Assembly: GCA_003344405.1 (NCBI GenBank)
Contig: NOWV01000044.1
Span: 372,001-436,000 of the forward strand
DNA: 64,000 nt
Origin: Trichoplax sp. H2
Taxonomy: Eukaryota; Placozoa; Uniplacotomia; Trichoplacea
Reading direction: 5' to 3'
This document shows, piece after piece, positions 1 to 12,125 of this stretch. Within the stretch, counting starts at the first letter, position 1; the number at the start of each line of letters is the position of its first letter. Below the pieces are notes generated by a model. The model searched no databases. It saw only the letters and a program-made list of their open reading frames with translations, and was not told the origin of the DNA. The position numbers and the translations under genes are program-made.

Positions 1-1114
1 AATTAATTTATAACAAATGATAATATGTCAGAATTATCTTTAGTCAACTACTTCATCTATAGATATATATTATTTATTATCAAAACAAGTGGTACTACCA
101 TATTAAGATGCCGTACTGTAGCGTTATGTGGCATTACATAGATTAATAGGCACTTACGCAGAAGCTATAATTTCAATATGCCGTTGGGAGTTGAATAGTA
201 CTTAGATGCTTATTAATTGATTTTAAGTAGAATGGTCACTATATTATGCATATACATAACATTAAATATATAACTTAAGGGACAGATATCTACAAAAAAG
301 TAAAATAAGTTGCTCTATTTTACTACAGTTTGATGTTTCTGTGGTCTAGGTCAATAAAATTCGTTTTCTGATTATCTCAAGTAAGAAATAGCCGCTAATT
401 TATCCGTATAAATCATGAGATAGATATGTACAGAAAAGCAAAAGAATCCTTGTATTTTTATTACGTTCGACAATAGATTACATACCTTGCTTTACCCATT
501 ATGAAGGAGTATACCGTAGGGGATTCTAGTTCTATTTTTTGTACACTGTACAATCACGCGAAACTTTTGTGCTGTGCGCTCCTATAAATTTCAACTCTAA
601 TTTGTGTAGCGTTGGATATAATATATATAAGCGGCTATGATTATTCTGGCGACCCTTTTTCATTCATTTTGGCCTTAAATCATGCATGCATTACTTAAAA
701 AATAAGCCCAGCAACTGCAGACAATAGCTTAAAAGCCTCAGGGTTTCCAAGATTTCAGGTAGGATTAGGTCTAGACAGATTGCCATTTAGATGATCTAGT
801 CATAGATAATAATCTGGTTGATTGTCCTCGATATACCCTGCTATTAATCCATTTATAACACTATATGATATAAAAGTATGCAGCAGTTCTAGCTAGATTA
901 ACTGATTCTGTCCAGCAGATCCTTTAGTTAATAAATCATTATCTTCAGTTATAATTTGTATTTTAACAATTAAGAAACATTCCGTATATCGCTATAGCAG
1001 GCCCACCAACAATACTAATTACTGCATAGCGATTGAATTTTATGCAACAATTAAAACATGTAGAGCTTTAGAAGTCACGTACTTTGTTAATTTATCTTTG
1101 ATACGACCACTAGA

Positions 1115-1782
1115 GAGGTTAAGGGTTCTCACAGGAAATGCTAACACCCTTTTCATTATAGAAATGACCTTTATTACTTCAAAGCACTAACATAACGCCA
1201 GCCGCCTGTATAGTCACAATTTCTCGTGGTATTCGCCAACAACTCCTTTTATAGTCTACTCACAATGTACCATAAGATAATATGTTTTACGTAAAATTGG
1301 ATTGTACAATACTATTAGTATAGATACTATTACGTTTCATCAGACGATGGCACTTTAATATTGCCTTCGGCATAAATCACGCGCAATTCACGAACAGTGA
1401 ATTCTCGCTATTCTTCCGGCGTAGCCATAGCCAATCATGAAATCAGTTTCAAAGACCGTAATGAAAAATAAAATAAAAAAATTGCAACGTTTCGTAGGAA
1501 TTGAAAGTTCGAGATCGCTGACACCAAATATGTAGCGATTACTGGATACTAGGGAGGTTAAAGGTTCTCACAGGGAATACTAACACCCTTTTTATTATAG
1601 AAATAACCTTTTTTACTCCTAAGCACTAATATAACTGCAACTGCCTGTATAGTCACAATTTCTCGTGGTATTTGCCAACAACTCCTTTTATAGTCTACTC
1701 ACAATGCACCATAAGATAATATGCTAAATGTAAAACTGAATTATACAATACTATTAGTATAGATAGTATTACGTTCCATCAG
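1115..1782. repeat. 229-bp direct repeat, two copies 439 bp apart
   Basis: Copies lie at about 1115-1343 and 1554-1782. Both begin with a GAGGTTAA(G/A)GGTTCTCACAGG word and end with ACGTT(T/C)CATCAG. They differ by scattered substitutions with almost no length change, so this is an old segmental duplication and not a satellite. No terminal inverted repeats or target-site duplications were seen. Confidence 0.85.
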
Positions 1783-2356
1783 GTCACTGTCAGAATATAG
1801 CAGAACACGATTAGAAATATGCATCAATCTTGAACTATCCTTATGCAATCCTTTTATTCTTTCCACCATTTAGGGTTACAATATGGAGAGCGGCATTGTG
1901 ATGCTGCTGATTCTTTGACGTTCTACAGGATCGTTCTTAGTAACAAATGTAGTCGTAAAAAATAAATATGATATCGAGTAAAGTAGAAAACTACCAGATT
2001 TAACGCGTTTTATACTACCAATAGCTAATCGTATACGAGTAAAGGGTAAAAGAGTCCAGAGGTAAATAGTTTCATCCTCAAGCTATCGTATGGTTAATTT
2101 CTTGGTAATCATCTCTCTAAACCTATAAGCTTATTTACGCCATTATAAATAAACTATCTGCACTTTGAAGTGAACTATTGCACAATTATAGCACGAGTAT
2201 ACTGCAATCATAGACTTACACATTCAGCAAATCTAGGAGTACAGCATATAGCATAATTGACAAACATCTACTTTCGACTTTGTACTCGATAGAATAGATA
2301 GAGCTCAAGATTAGTAAATTAGTAGCCTGTAGAACAGTGCAACAGCAACTAGCATC

Positions 2357-2935
2357 GATCTTAGCCTTGGCCATTTTATATATAAGTTTGATGCACTTTG
2401 TTACAGAGCTTGTTGAAGCTGTTCTACTCACGCATTATTGTATACCTAAATTGAAATATCTAAAGAAAGAATCATCCGTAAAATTATTCACTATTATTAC
2501 AGCTTGAAGGAAGTGTACCATAGCCATAAATAACTTATCTTAGATCTTAGCTTCCGCTATTTTACATATAAGTCTTATCACACTTTGCTACAGTGTTTAT
2601 TAAAGCTGTCCTATCCATCCTTTACCGTGTATCTTTACTGAAATGTCTAGAATGAAAGAAATCCCTCATAAAATTATGCTATCGATATTGTTACAGCTTA
2701 AAGGAAGTGTATTATAGCCATGGAAACCGATCAAACACCAATCTGATAGCTTGCATAGATCTTAGCCTTTGCTGTGGCCGGTTTTATATATAAGTTTTGT
2801 TACACTTTGCTGCAGAGCTTATTATAGCTGTTCTATCTGCTCATGCATTACTGTATACCTAAATTGAAATGTCTGAAAATCATTTATACACTTTGGCAAT
2901 ATTGAAGGCAGAGTGCAATGGCTATGTAAACAAAT
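2357..2935. repeat. three diverged tandem copies, about 186-215 bp each
   Basis: Copies start near 2357, 2543 and 2758 at a GATCTTAGC word. Each contains TATATAAGTTT, CACTTTGCTACAG and ATTGAAATGTCTA-like blocks and ends at a GAAGGAAGTGTA-like block. Divergence is high and there are small indels. The small minus-strand open frame in this block is a by-product of the repeat. Confidence 0.75.
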
Positions 2936-3301
2936 CCAATACTGATTGAAATACTTCCATACGAATGCTTACCGTATCCCTGAGTATGGTACAAATCCTC
3001 TTTCAACTAACGAATAACAGGGTCAGTACATAGGCCTACTGCAGAATGTCTAACAGTCTATCTACAGTACAACTCTATAACGTAGCTAATATAAATTACT
3101 GTAGTACTGTAGGCCCGCCTTCTATCCTTTTCTATACGTTATAGAGTTGGGTAGTGCTGCTCGGTCGTATATTAAATCATCACTTTGCATTGGAATATTC
3201 GCTAGAAACTCTCTATCTCTCGTAGTAATTTGAGTTTAGAAATAAAATCCAAACCCAGTTATAGTTTCGACAGACTGTAAAGAAACTTTACTACCGTCAA
3301 G

Positions 3302-6300
3302 ATGAAAATTGAAGGGAAGACAGCCATTGTAACGGGCGGCGCTCAAGGCATTGGAGAGCAATTCTGCCGTGCTCTTGTTGATCACGGAGCCAATGTAAAC
3401 TTTACATACATGTAAAAGTAGAATTTATTAAAATCCACCTTTGATATTATCATTTAGAGTAGGAAATAGAAGTAGGCTAAAAAATCGCTATTGATAACGG
3501 CTTTACTCTGTATAGATTTGTATTACATATAAGTAATAGCTGCAGGATTCTTCCATCTTGATACGGTAATTAGATAGCATTTGTAGACCTGCAAGTGACG
3601 AGTAAAGCTATAAAAGCAGAAAATCCAGCTTCCATATTGTAATTTAGAGTAGGAAACAGAACTAGGCTTAAATTTTACTGTCAGACATCACCTTTACTCT
3701 GTTACAGACTTGCGTTACATGCAAGCAAATAATCGTAGAATTTTACTATCTTGATAGGGTAGTTAGACACATGGTAGACCTGAAATGACGAGCACATTAA
3801 ATCGAATAGAGTATTTCAAGTTATAAAAGCAGAATTTATAAATCTAGCTGAGAAACTAACATTTAGAGTAGAGGTTAGAATTAGCCTCTACATGGACTCT
3901 GTATGGATTTGCATTACATGCCAGCAAATAGTCGCAGGATTTTGCTATCTTGATTTGGTAATTAGACATACGGTAGATCTTCAAATGACAAGTACGTGTA
4001 TATTAAATCGAATAGATTACTTCCAAGTTGCAATCAGGTCATCACTATCAGGGTACGAATGGATGTGTTATTTCATTACCAATTACCATATGTACTATTT
4101 TAAGCTCGGGAACTACTGTAGTGTGCGATATTGTATATTTTTCCTTGCAGGATTAGCGATGCAAAATGATAGTCTATTTTTAAGCTTTTCTTACGTTCGA
4201 GCAAATGCAAATTGAGCTAAATGGCTGCAGTAGTCAATCTTATTGCATCCTACTTTCTCGCATAGTAAATGATATTAATTTCAGCCCTTACCCACGTTAG
4301 AACAAATATCTCACGCATAATGTTGATCATTATAAAGTTGATACAGTTACTGTAACCGAAAGTATTGCTTGGCTGAGCTGTACTTTCCTACATGTTCCGT
4401 GATAAAGGACTAGAGTAAATTCCAGCCTCTACCCACGTAATGTCCTATATCTTACGCATAGTATTTGTCGTTGCAAAGTGTATATCTAAGTTAAACTAAA
4501 AGATTACAGTTGCAAGTTCTATTGTGCGAAGCTTTCTTGTATGGTTCGCGATAGATTAATTTTCAATTTTTACCCCTATAAGATTAAACATTTATCGTAG
4601 AATATTTCATTACAATGTTTATGCAACCATTGCAAGCTAAACGATTCGTTGTTATACTTGTACTTCCTTCAGCAGTATTAGAGTAGATTTCTAGTCTTTA
4701 CTGACACAAGATTAAATAGCTTGCTTACATATCTTAACCTAGAGAAGATATTTTAAATATCGTATCGTATCTACAATACTTAAGAGTAGAGATAATCAGC
4801 AAATTTACAAGCGATCAGTTGTGATTCTTTATGGAATGAATTTGCTCATCTTGGTGGATATTCTCCGCAAGCATGACTACTTACGTGCTAAATTATTGAT
4901 AATCTTTTATTAGGTGATTATTGCAGACCTTAAGAAACAAAGAGGCGAAGATCTTTGTAGGGAATTAAACAAACAACATAGATCCAATCGTGCAAAATTC
5001 ATACAATGTGATGTAACATCCAAGGCGGATTTACAAAGTAAGCTTATTATATCACCTTTGGTTTTATAGATTGATAACGGTACCATGATTATAGAGTGAA
5101 ACGAGGATAGTTGCAAATACTGAAACTTTCCCTGCACCATTGTATCATAGATACAATCCATTCTGCTATCAAGACATTTGGTAGATTGGATATTTTATGT
5201 AATAATGCGGGTGTAACAGAAATTGGAAATTGGGAGAAAGCTATCGAGATCAATTTCGTAAGTAAAGCTCCTATGGATAGAAAGAGCGTTAATTCATTTA
5301 AAGACGAATAGAAAAGAATGTACTATTGAATGATCAATTTAAGACCATGCACTAATAGAGTTGTAGTAATATAGAATCTATTATTGCTAAACAGATTATG
5401 ATTTACGTATAATAATTATAATTGTCTATACTAATTATGAGGTTGCTTGGTTGGTATCCTGATAGTATTAATCAATCAATAATAGGCTAATCGATCCACA
5501 ATGCTACTTTCATAAAATATCTGAAACAGTCTAGCATACAACTAGAATCATTCGATCATTATCGCTACCTTTATTGATTAATTTGTAGGAAATAGTCCTC
5601 AAGCAGAAAATAATTTCATAGCAATTTTACACTAGCCTTAAAAATAAATTTTGTAGGCTAGTCGACTAAAATGGAGTAATGTCTAACTTCTCAATACCAC
5701 TGCCGATAGAACAGACCTCTGCTCTATCTCATAGCACTATTATATCAATGATTTATCAATTAGACTAGTGTAATTCGTGGTACCAAGTTAGCAATAGAAG
5801 TAATGTCTACACGAAATGGTGGCCATGGAGGAGTGATTATTAACACTGCGTCTATGGGAGGTATGAGAATATAGATTCATTTTCTCCCTGTTGTTATTTA
5901 TTATGACATTAAACTTACTTACAAGATATAGCAAGTCAAGATGATTCATATTCATATGCTATGTTGCCGGGCGTACTTCTACTTCTAAAATATAGCACTA
6001 AGGCTACATACAAGTATATTGCCTGCTATGATATACCGGTAGTAGATGGCTTTTTAAGTAATTCTTTCTTTACAATTATGGTAGCAATATTTCCTATCAT
6101 GGGTGGCCCTGTCTATAGTGGAACTAAATTTGGAGTTTTGGGCTTCTCACGAAGCTTGAGCGTAAGACAGACAATATTAAATATACTCCATTCCGGTTTA
6201 TAGCGACTCTTTCGATTTAAGGACTAATAAGGCACTTGCATAACTTTTCAACTATTTTGTATCCAAGAACTTGAATGCATCGGACGGTATCCGTGTTAAT

Positions 6301-6716
6301 GTCATATGCCCTGCATTTGTGCGAACTGAAATGTTTGAAGCTTCTATTCCAAATTATATAGACAGCTATGGTAATGACTTTCAGAAGAAGATGAAAAAGC
6401 ACATTGTCAGGTAAAGTTGTTCATAGTATGCCATGTCGAGGCCTTCTTTACTTATTGTTGTACGCGTAAGTTTGGTGAAAGCAGTCTCTGTCAAAGACTG
6501 TAATTGATATTATTTACTATTTATAAATGGAGGTAGTATGCTATTAATTTATTCCAAGTAGAATGTTGAATTTGATTCTCTCTGCCTTGCAGTCCAGTTC
6601 TGGTTGCTCGTGGAATGATACAGTTGGTAGAAGATGACACAAAGAATGATGCCGTTATGCGAGTTACTGGTGTTCGTGGTATCGATTACTATAAATTTCA
6701 AGAATCTAAATTATAA
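3302..6716 (+). CDS. HPGD: 15-hydroxyprostaglandin dehydrogenase-like SDR, paralogue 1 (7 exons)
   Basis: Short-chain dehydrogenase/reductase resembling NAD-dependent 15-hydroxyprostaglandin dehydrogenase, a cytosolic enzyme that oxidises the 15-hydroxyl of prostaglandins. Exons: 3302-3394, 4914-5037, 5151-5257, 5764-5860, 6085-6161, 6268-6410, 6593-6716. All junctions are GT-AG, the phases agree, and they sum to 765 nt (254 aa; the human enzyme has 266). Visible: nucleotide-binding TGGAQGIG at residues 11-18, Asp36 at the end of beta-2 (NAD preference), NNAG at 90-93, and catalytic Ser138, Tyr151 and Lys155 (YSGTK). These positions equal the human numbering. The start is the only in-frame ATG before the glycine motif. 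Intron 1 is swollen by diverged repeats. A second copy lies 5.4 kb downstream. The true substrate is inferred; another hydroxy-lipid or alcohol is possible. Confidence 0.88.
3405..4060. repeat. diverged tandem repeat inside intron 1 of HPGD-like gene 1
   Basis: About three copies with a period near 200-220 bp, starting near 3411, 3610 and 3831. Each carries AAAAGCAGAATTTATAAATC-like and ATTTAGAGTAGGAAA-like blocks, followed by ACTCTGTATAGATTTGCATTACATG-like sequence. The open frame at 3892-4215 lies inside this array and is not a credible gene. Confidence 0.7.
4240..4745. repeat. second diverged tandem array in intron 1 of HPGD-like gene 1
   Basis: About four copies with a period of roughly 140-150 bp. 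The units share TAAATT(T/C)CAGCC(T/C)TTACCCACG-like and ATCTTACGCATAGTATT-like blocks. The copies are strongly diverged. With the adjacent array they account for most of the 1.5-kb intron. Confidence 0.6.
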
Positions 6717-7879
6717 CTTGATGAGGAAAGGGTATTTCCAAAGTTATCCACCTGTTCTTGTTTGGCTCTTCATATCGTGAATAGGATGAAATTTTTTTGC
6801 TCATCGCGTAATTTTATTGTATGACTAAGACAGTAAGACTAGTCTTTATCAATTTAGCTGTTTTATGAACAATAGTCTAAAATTCTAGTAGACGCCCTTT
6901 AAAATTAGCATTATGAAAAATGAGTACAGTTGCACTATTATGTATTTTGATATAGAAAAGTATGGCTAATATCGATCCTTCTTGTTAATGTGATCGGAGA
7001 CTCTTTATTAATCAGGTTTTGCGCTCGTAAGTTGTTCTATTACTGCAGCTAGCACTAGCATTAACGACCTGTTAATCTATCTTGAATTCTGGAAATAAAT
7101 TGAATAGCAAATACATTTAAATGTGTTCGTTTCCGAATAATACTGCTACCACAACTTCAAATTTGACTAGCTTACACATCAACATTAACAGTAATTGCAT
7201 TTATTAAGGTCAAATAGAGTTATACGCTTCTCCCTTTCATGACTAAAGGCGATAAATCAGTTTTGACTATGCAATATCTTCTTCGTTAAATGAGCTATTG
7301 TTTACACCATCGGTTTTCCTACAATTCACGATGACGATAGCCCTGAGCTGATAATATAATTAGACAAGGGTTAAGGATAGTGCATGGCAGAAAGTCATCG
7401 ATATTTATAGAAATCGGGTATTATACTGTATAACACATATTTAATTATACTGCATAATACAATCGTAGGGACTCAACATATGGTAGCGGAAAGGAAAAGC
7501 TCAAAATGATCTTTATTTACCTCTCTGAGACACCCTGTGACAGCATGGACTACGAAAAGAAAGCGAGGGGCTAGAAATGGTCGTTCGCTCGAGTGGAGGC
7601 TGATTATTTTACTGGTCATTTTAGCTGTATTGCATGTCTGTAGTGGTGCACCATACAGTATTAGGCATCCAAATAAGCTACAGTCGATTATATTATTGAA
7701 CCCTAGCAAAGGACGATTTGTCCGAGGTCTTCTTTTAGTAGTCCTTGATTTGATTCAGTATGGTAGACTTATTTATTGGTACGATATAGTAGAATGACCG
7801 GAAAAATGATCAGCTAGCACAGTATTTATAGCTTTATTTATCCTTCCGTACAGTATGCAGTTCGTAGTTTGTGCGGTAA

Positions 7880-8870
7880 AAAGAAAGAGATTGTCTACTG
7901 AATTAGCTACTAGGTTGGTTTCTATAATATGGTAGACGATTTGAGTGATACACGTCTACTCGAATGACCAAAATATCATCAGCCTACCTAGTGCCTATGT
8001 GATAGAATAGAGATTATAGAAGAAAGCTCCAAGTACACTCTCTTCCCTCTACCTTTCTCCATGAGGCTGTTAGAGCGGTACGCATATACACTACGTAGAA
8101 TGACCAAAAACATGATCACCCTGTCTATATGACAGGATAGAGGTCATAGAAGAAAACTCTAAGTACACTCTCTTCCCTCTACCTCTCTCCATAAGGCAGT
8201 TAGAGTGATAGGCATAGACAATATACTGCATAGAATGATGCCAGAAAATGGTCCCCTTGTCTAGTGCCTATGTGATAGAATACTGTAGAGACTATAGAGC
8301 AGAAGAGAACTCCACCTACACTCTTTTCCCTCGGCCTTTCTCGATGAGGTAGATTGAGACGTAAAATGACCAAAAAAGATGATCAGAATGCCTAGTGCTT
8401 ATGTGATAGAATAGAGGCTATAGCAGAAGAAACTCCAAGGACTCTCTCTTCTCGGTCTTTCTCAATGAGGCAGATCGAGACGTAAAATGACCAAAATGAT
8501 GATCAGCCCGCTTAGTGCTTATGTGATAGAATAGAGGCTGTAGCAGAAGAAACTCCAAGGACACTCTCTCTCGATGAGGCAGTTTGAGCAGTACGGGTAT
8601 ATTATGTAGAATGACCAAAATATGAGCAGCATGACTTCTGCCTAATTGCCGATAGGTTACAGCAGAAGAAAACTGTAACTACACGATGTTCCCTTTACCT
8701 CTCTCTATGAGATAGCTTGAGTGCTAGGCGTATATTATTTAGAATGAGCGAAAATTGATCATCCTCCCTAGTGCTTGTGTTATAGAATAGAAACGATAGC
8801 AGAAGAAAATTCCAAGGACACTCTCTTCTCCATGAGGCAGTTTGAGTATCTGCCTCTCTTATAATCATAT
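7880..8870. repeat. seven to eight diverged tandem copies of a ~120-bp unit
   Basis: The unit contains AGAATGACCAAAAA-TGATCA, a CTAGTGCCTATGTGATAGAATAGAG block, an AGAAGAAAACTCCAAG block, a pyrimidine-rich ACACTCTCTTCCCTC stretch, then CTTTCTCCATGAGGC. Copies recur about every 110-135 bp and differ by substitutions and small indels. Four short open frames read through it only because the unit repeats. Confidence 0.85.
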
Positions 8871-9037
8871 TATGGACTACCAAATCCCGGAAAAAAGTGC
8901 ATGATATGAATGTAGCTTTAAAAGCTTTAAATTCGAGTAGTCAGTCCATAGTCCTGTTCTCTGAAGTCTAAACTAGACGAGGCATGGGAGTCCCTTCGGT
9001 GTGCTTAGACCACCCTACCACACCCCCTTACCGATGC

Positions 9038-9045
9038 TATAAAAG
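9038..9045 (+). promoter_or_regulatory. TATA-box-like element
   Basis: TATAAAAG sits in a locally GC-richer stretch (CACCCCCTTACC just upstream), unlike its surroundings. About 25-30 bases downstream begins a polypyrimidine run (TTCTCTCTCTCCTCTT) resembling the TCT initiator of ribosomal-protein and translation-factor promoters. The combination suggests a real core promoter on the plus strand. No coding exon follows that I can recognise. Confidence 0.4.
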
Positions 9046-9062
9046 CCTATAGCAAACGGTTA

Positions 9063-9123
9063 TTCTCTCTCTCCTCTTGCCGTACCAGCAATTGAGAAAG
9101 TGAAGATCTTTTCTTACCACAAG
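9063..9123 (+). ncRNA. possible non-coding first exon ending in a strong splice donor
   Basis: Downstream of the TATA-like box and pyrimidine initiator, about 60 bases run to CCACAAG followed by GTAAGTAATG, a near-perfect donor at 9124. No ATG of the expected kind precedes it. It could be the 5' UTR exon of a gene whose later exons I failed to find, a host transcript for small RNAs, or chance. The two-copy hairpin repeat that starts 230 bp downstream lies within the putative intron. Confidence 0.3.
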
Positions 9124-9356
9124 GTAAGTAATGACTTATTTCATTTATTTCTCGACTTGTTCACCATGTAGCCTATAGTACCCTACAGTTCTTAGCTCTC
9201 TACTTAGCCAAGTAGGCCGATAGAACACTTGGCTAGGATAGGAGTATCGTATTATCAATCAATAATCGATGTGAGTGTCGAGATAGAGAGCCGATAACGC
9301 CTATCTCGGCCTTGATAACTCCTTTGATTACGGTGCCTTGTTGGCTAGCCATGCTG

Positions 9357-9745
9357 ATTGAATCTATTTCCAGCCTATTTCATGACTGGATAAAATAGAA
9401 TAACACCAATTCATTTAGAACTATTATTGTTATTGAGGCTGGATGATGAATCGATGTTATTTCATCGTTTATTATTGCCCAGTAGTTCGTCGAATTAGGA
9501 ATACTTGGACGCTTGACCTTTATCACGTAGTTGATTGGATTGCCCTTTTGCCTAGCGATGCGGATTTGATCCATCTTCAGCCCATTCTATAACAGGATAG
9601 AATAGAATAATACCAATTGATTAGAACTTCTATGACTACTGAGGGCTTGATGATGGATCGATGTTATTTCATCGTTGTTATTGCCCACTAGATCGTTGAA
9701 TTAGGACTATTTCGACGCTTAGATAGCGCGACACCTGAACAGGTA
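9357..9745. repeat. two ~208-bp copies with a conserved small hairpin
   Basis: Copies begin near 9357 and 9565. Both keep GATCGATGTTATTTCATCGTT-like sequence, in which CGATG and CATCG can pair around a TTATTT loop (near 9451 and 9658). Both also keep ATTGCCCA(G/C)TAG and GAATTAGGA blocks. The hairpin is better conserved than much of the flanking sequence. No full snoRNA box set could be assigned. Confidence 0.6.
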
Positions 9746-10759
9746 CTGACAGGGTAGACGCCCATATGCGATGGGCAAATTAAGAAAAAGCCAACAAACA
9801 TGATAGTTTTTCTTCCTATTCCTTATCATGCTATTCTAAATGAGCCCTAGCATGCGGACTTGACAGAATAGTCTTGAATCGATCTACGCTATAAGCTGCT
9901 TGATAAATACAAATCACTCTCCTAAAGAGATGCCACTTGTTCCGCAAATCGATCCTGACAGGTATGTGCTCAAACTCAGGCTTGTTGAGTGCAGTAACAT
10001 AGCCATTATCATACTTTGTAGTTAGACTATATTGTAGTCTAGCGACTAGAAGAGTGTGATGTATGATGAAACACTTTTTTTAATTCCTGCTTTTTACTAA
10101 ATAGTAGTCGCAACTTACAATATCGGCTTTTTTTCATTATGTTGTCAGTTGATAACGTAGTAACATTCCCTAATCACGGCATAAATAAATATCGATATAT
10201 CAAAATCGTTGGTACGAGTATACGGAACTGAAATTGTAGAGAGAAATCGATTGATTTACACTCGCTGCACTATTTTCGAAATGGATGATGCACAGGTACA
10301 TGTCGTAGGCTTGTTAATTGATGATGATGGAATTAATAAAGTCAGGTAGCGGCAACTGCAGGTGAAAATCTGGTACAAGGAGGATATGCTCATGGCGGAA
10401 AATGTGGCTAGGGAAAGATCTTTAATTTGATCAATTTAGTTCGATAACGCTAATAGAACCTTGTCAGTAATTCCTTTTGATCCCATTCCCTCTTCGGATC
10501 TGTGATTAATTTAGGCACATTTCTACCTGCAGGATCTTGCCACTCACTTTAATAACCTATACCAATTACTACATTATTATTTTAGAACATAAAATGCCAT
10601 TTAGAACTGCTCCCATTACTGTCCCCTTTCTAACTACAATGTAAATTTACAATAAAAGACTGCTATTGTTACCTGTAGCGTCTTCCTTCCGACATTAATT
10701 AATCTTTTCTAAAGATATCATATGGTGCAGCATAATACATAATTTTTTCCGGTCAATAA

Positions 10760-11960
10760 CCACCGAAATTTCCTTTTCTATCATCAATTTGTAGACTTAA
10801 GAGGTGGATTTTTACAGTATGCTAAGTTCTATGTAATTATTGACTTTAAAATGGAAATACTTCAAGTCTGGTATTATCTTGTGTAAAATGCATAGTATAC
10901 CGTATAATTGCTTAAATAGCCACTAAAATTTCTCATCAATTACAATTTTGTGTGCTTATGATATCGACCTTTTCAGTATCCTAAATTCTATGAAACTACT
11001 GACATTAAAATGACGATCTATTTCAAATCTTGTAGTAATTACTGCGCGCAAAGTATAACGAACGAGATATATTCTAATCATTGCTAAAATACGCATTGCA
11101 ACGTATAATTGCTCAAATCACAACAAAAATTTCTCATCTTTTACAATTTACTTGATTATAGTGTCAATTTTTGTATCAGACTAAATTCGATGTAATTAAT
11201 GACATTAGATTGATGGATAGTCTATTAAAAATATAAAATGAATGATCGTTATCATAATGCATCGTGTGTAATTTCTTCAATAACAACTAAAATCTCTCAT
11301 CATCACTTACATAATAAGATTTCGATCTATACTCTAGGCAAATCCTATGTAATTGCATTTTATATAGCAATGGTATATAGTTTCCTAAAGAACAACTAAA
11401 TTTTCATCAATCACAATTTATGTGGTTATGGTGTCAATCTTTACATGGCACTAAATTCGAAATATTTAATTATTGATATCAGATCTAGGATTCACGTATT
11501 TCAAATACGACACTTTTAATGTTACTATATAGCATGATGTTTAGCTTTATAAAGAAAAATCAAAATTTTTTATCAATTACAATTTATATCATAGTGTCGA
11601 TCTTTACATTGCTGTAGACAAAATTTAATGTAATGTTACGCCGTATGCATACGAGTACTTACCTAAAGAAAACCTAAATTTCCATCAATCACAACTTATG
11701 TAAATATAGTGCCGATCTCGGCATTAGACTAAATTCAGCGTAATAACTCAAGCCAGATTGAAGATTTATTTCAAATGTAGTACGATTAAAATGTTTATTT
11801 GATATCATGATGTTTAGCTTTTTTAAAGAACAATCAAAATTTTTCGTCAATCGCAACTTATGCAGTCATGCTATCGATCTCTACTTTAGGCTAACTAGTA
11901 TATCATTCTCGATGCTAGATTGAGGATCTTTTTCAAATCTAGTATTGTTTATACCAAAAT
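10760..11960. repeat. about eight diverged tandem copies of a ~150-bp unit
   Basis: The units share AAATTTCTCATCAATTACAATTTATG, a TATCGATCTTTACA-like block, CTAAATTCTATGTAAT and ATTTCAAAT(C/A)TAGTA blocks, spaced about 115-180 bp. It ends some 170 bp before the start of the second HPGD-like gene, so it may sit close to that gene's promoter. Confidence 0.75.
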
Positions 11961-12125
11961 GATTTTAGCTCCAAATAACTCATATGCTGCTTGTCAATTC
12001 TACATGATAGATGTCTTCTAGTAGTGCTTATAAAATAGCTCGATACAAATCCAAATACTAATTTTTTGCTCAATATCTCATTTTATCAAGTTTGACGATT
12101 TCCAGCCCATCAACTATCCACAAAC

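Larger units (their letters stand above)
1..3301. other. gene-free AT-rich spacer upstream of HPGD-like gene 1
   Basis: No coding exon could be supported on either strand. The longest open frame (2216-2431, minus) has no family resemblance and lies across a repeated block. Two families of diverged direct repeats are listed separately. The last 300 bases before the ATG at 3302 probably hold the promoter and 5' UTR of the HPGD-like gene. They contain a short patch of CTACAGTAC and CTGTAGTACTGTAG words around 3060-3115 but no clear TATA box. Confidence 0.5.
6717..12125. other. 5.4-kb spacer between the HPGD-like paralogues
   Basis: No protein gene is supported. The space holds three repeat arrays (about 7.9-8.87, 9.36-9.75 and 10.76-11.96 kb) and a promoter-like stretch with a possible non-coding first exon near 9.04-9.12 kb, listed separately. 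The open frames between 7473 and 9574 fall in repeats or have no recognisable similarity. Confidence 0.5.

Noticed and set aside
7473-8883. Open frames of 62-86 codons on both strands
   Set aside because: Most read through the ~120-bp tandem array, and the remainder at 7473-7797 overlap each other on opposite strands with no similarity or splice logic.
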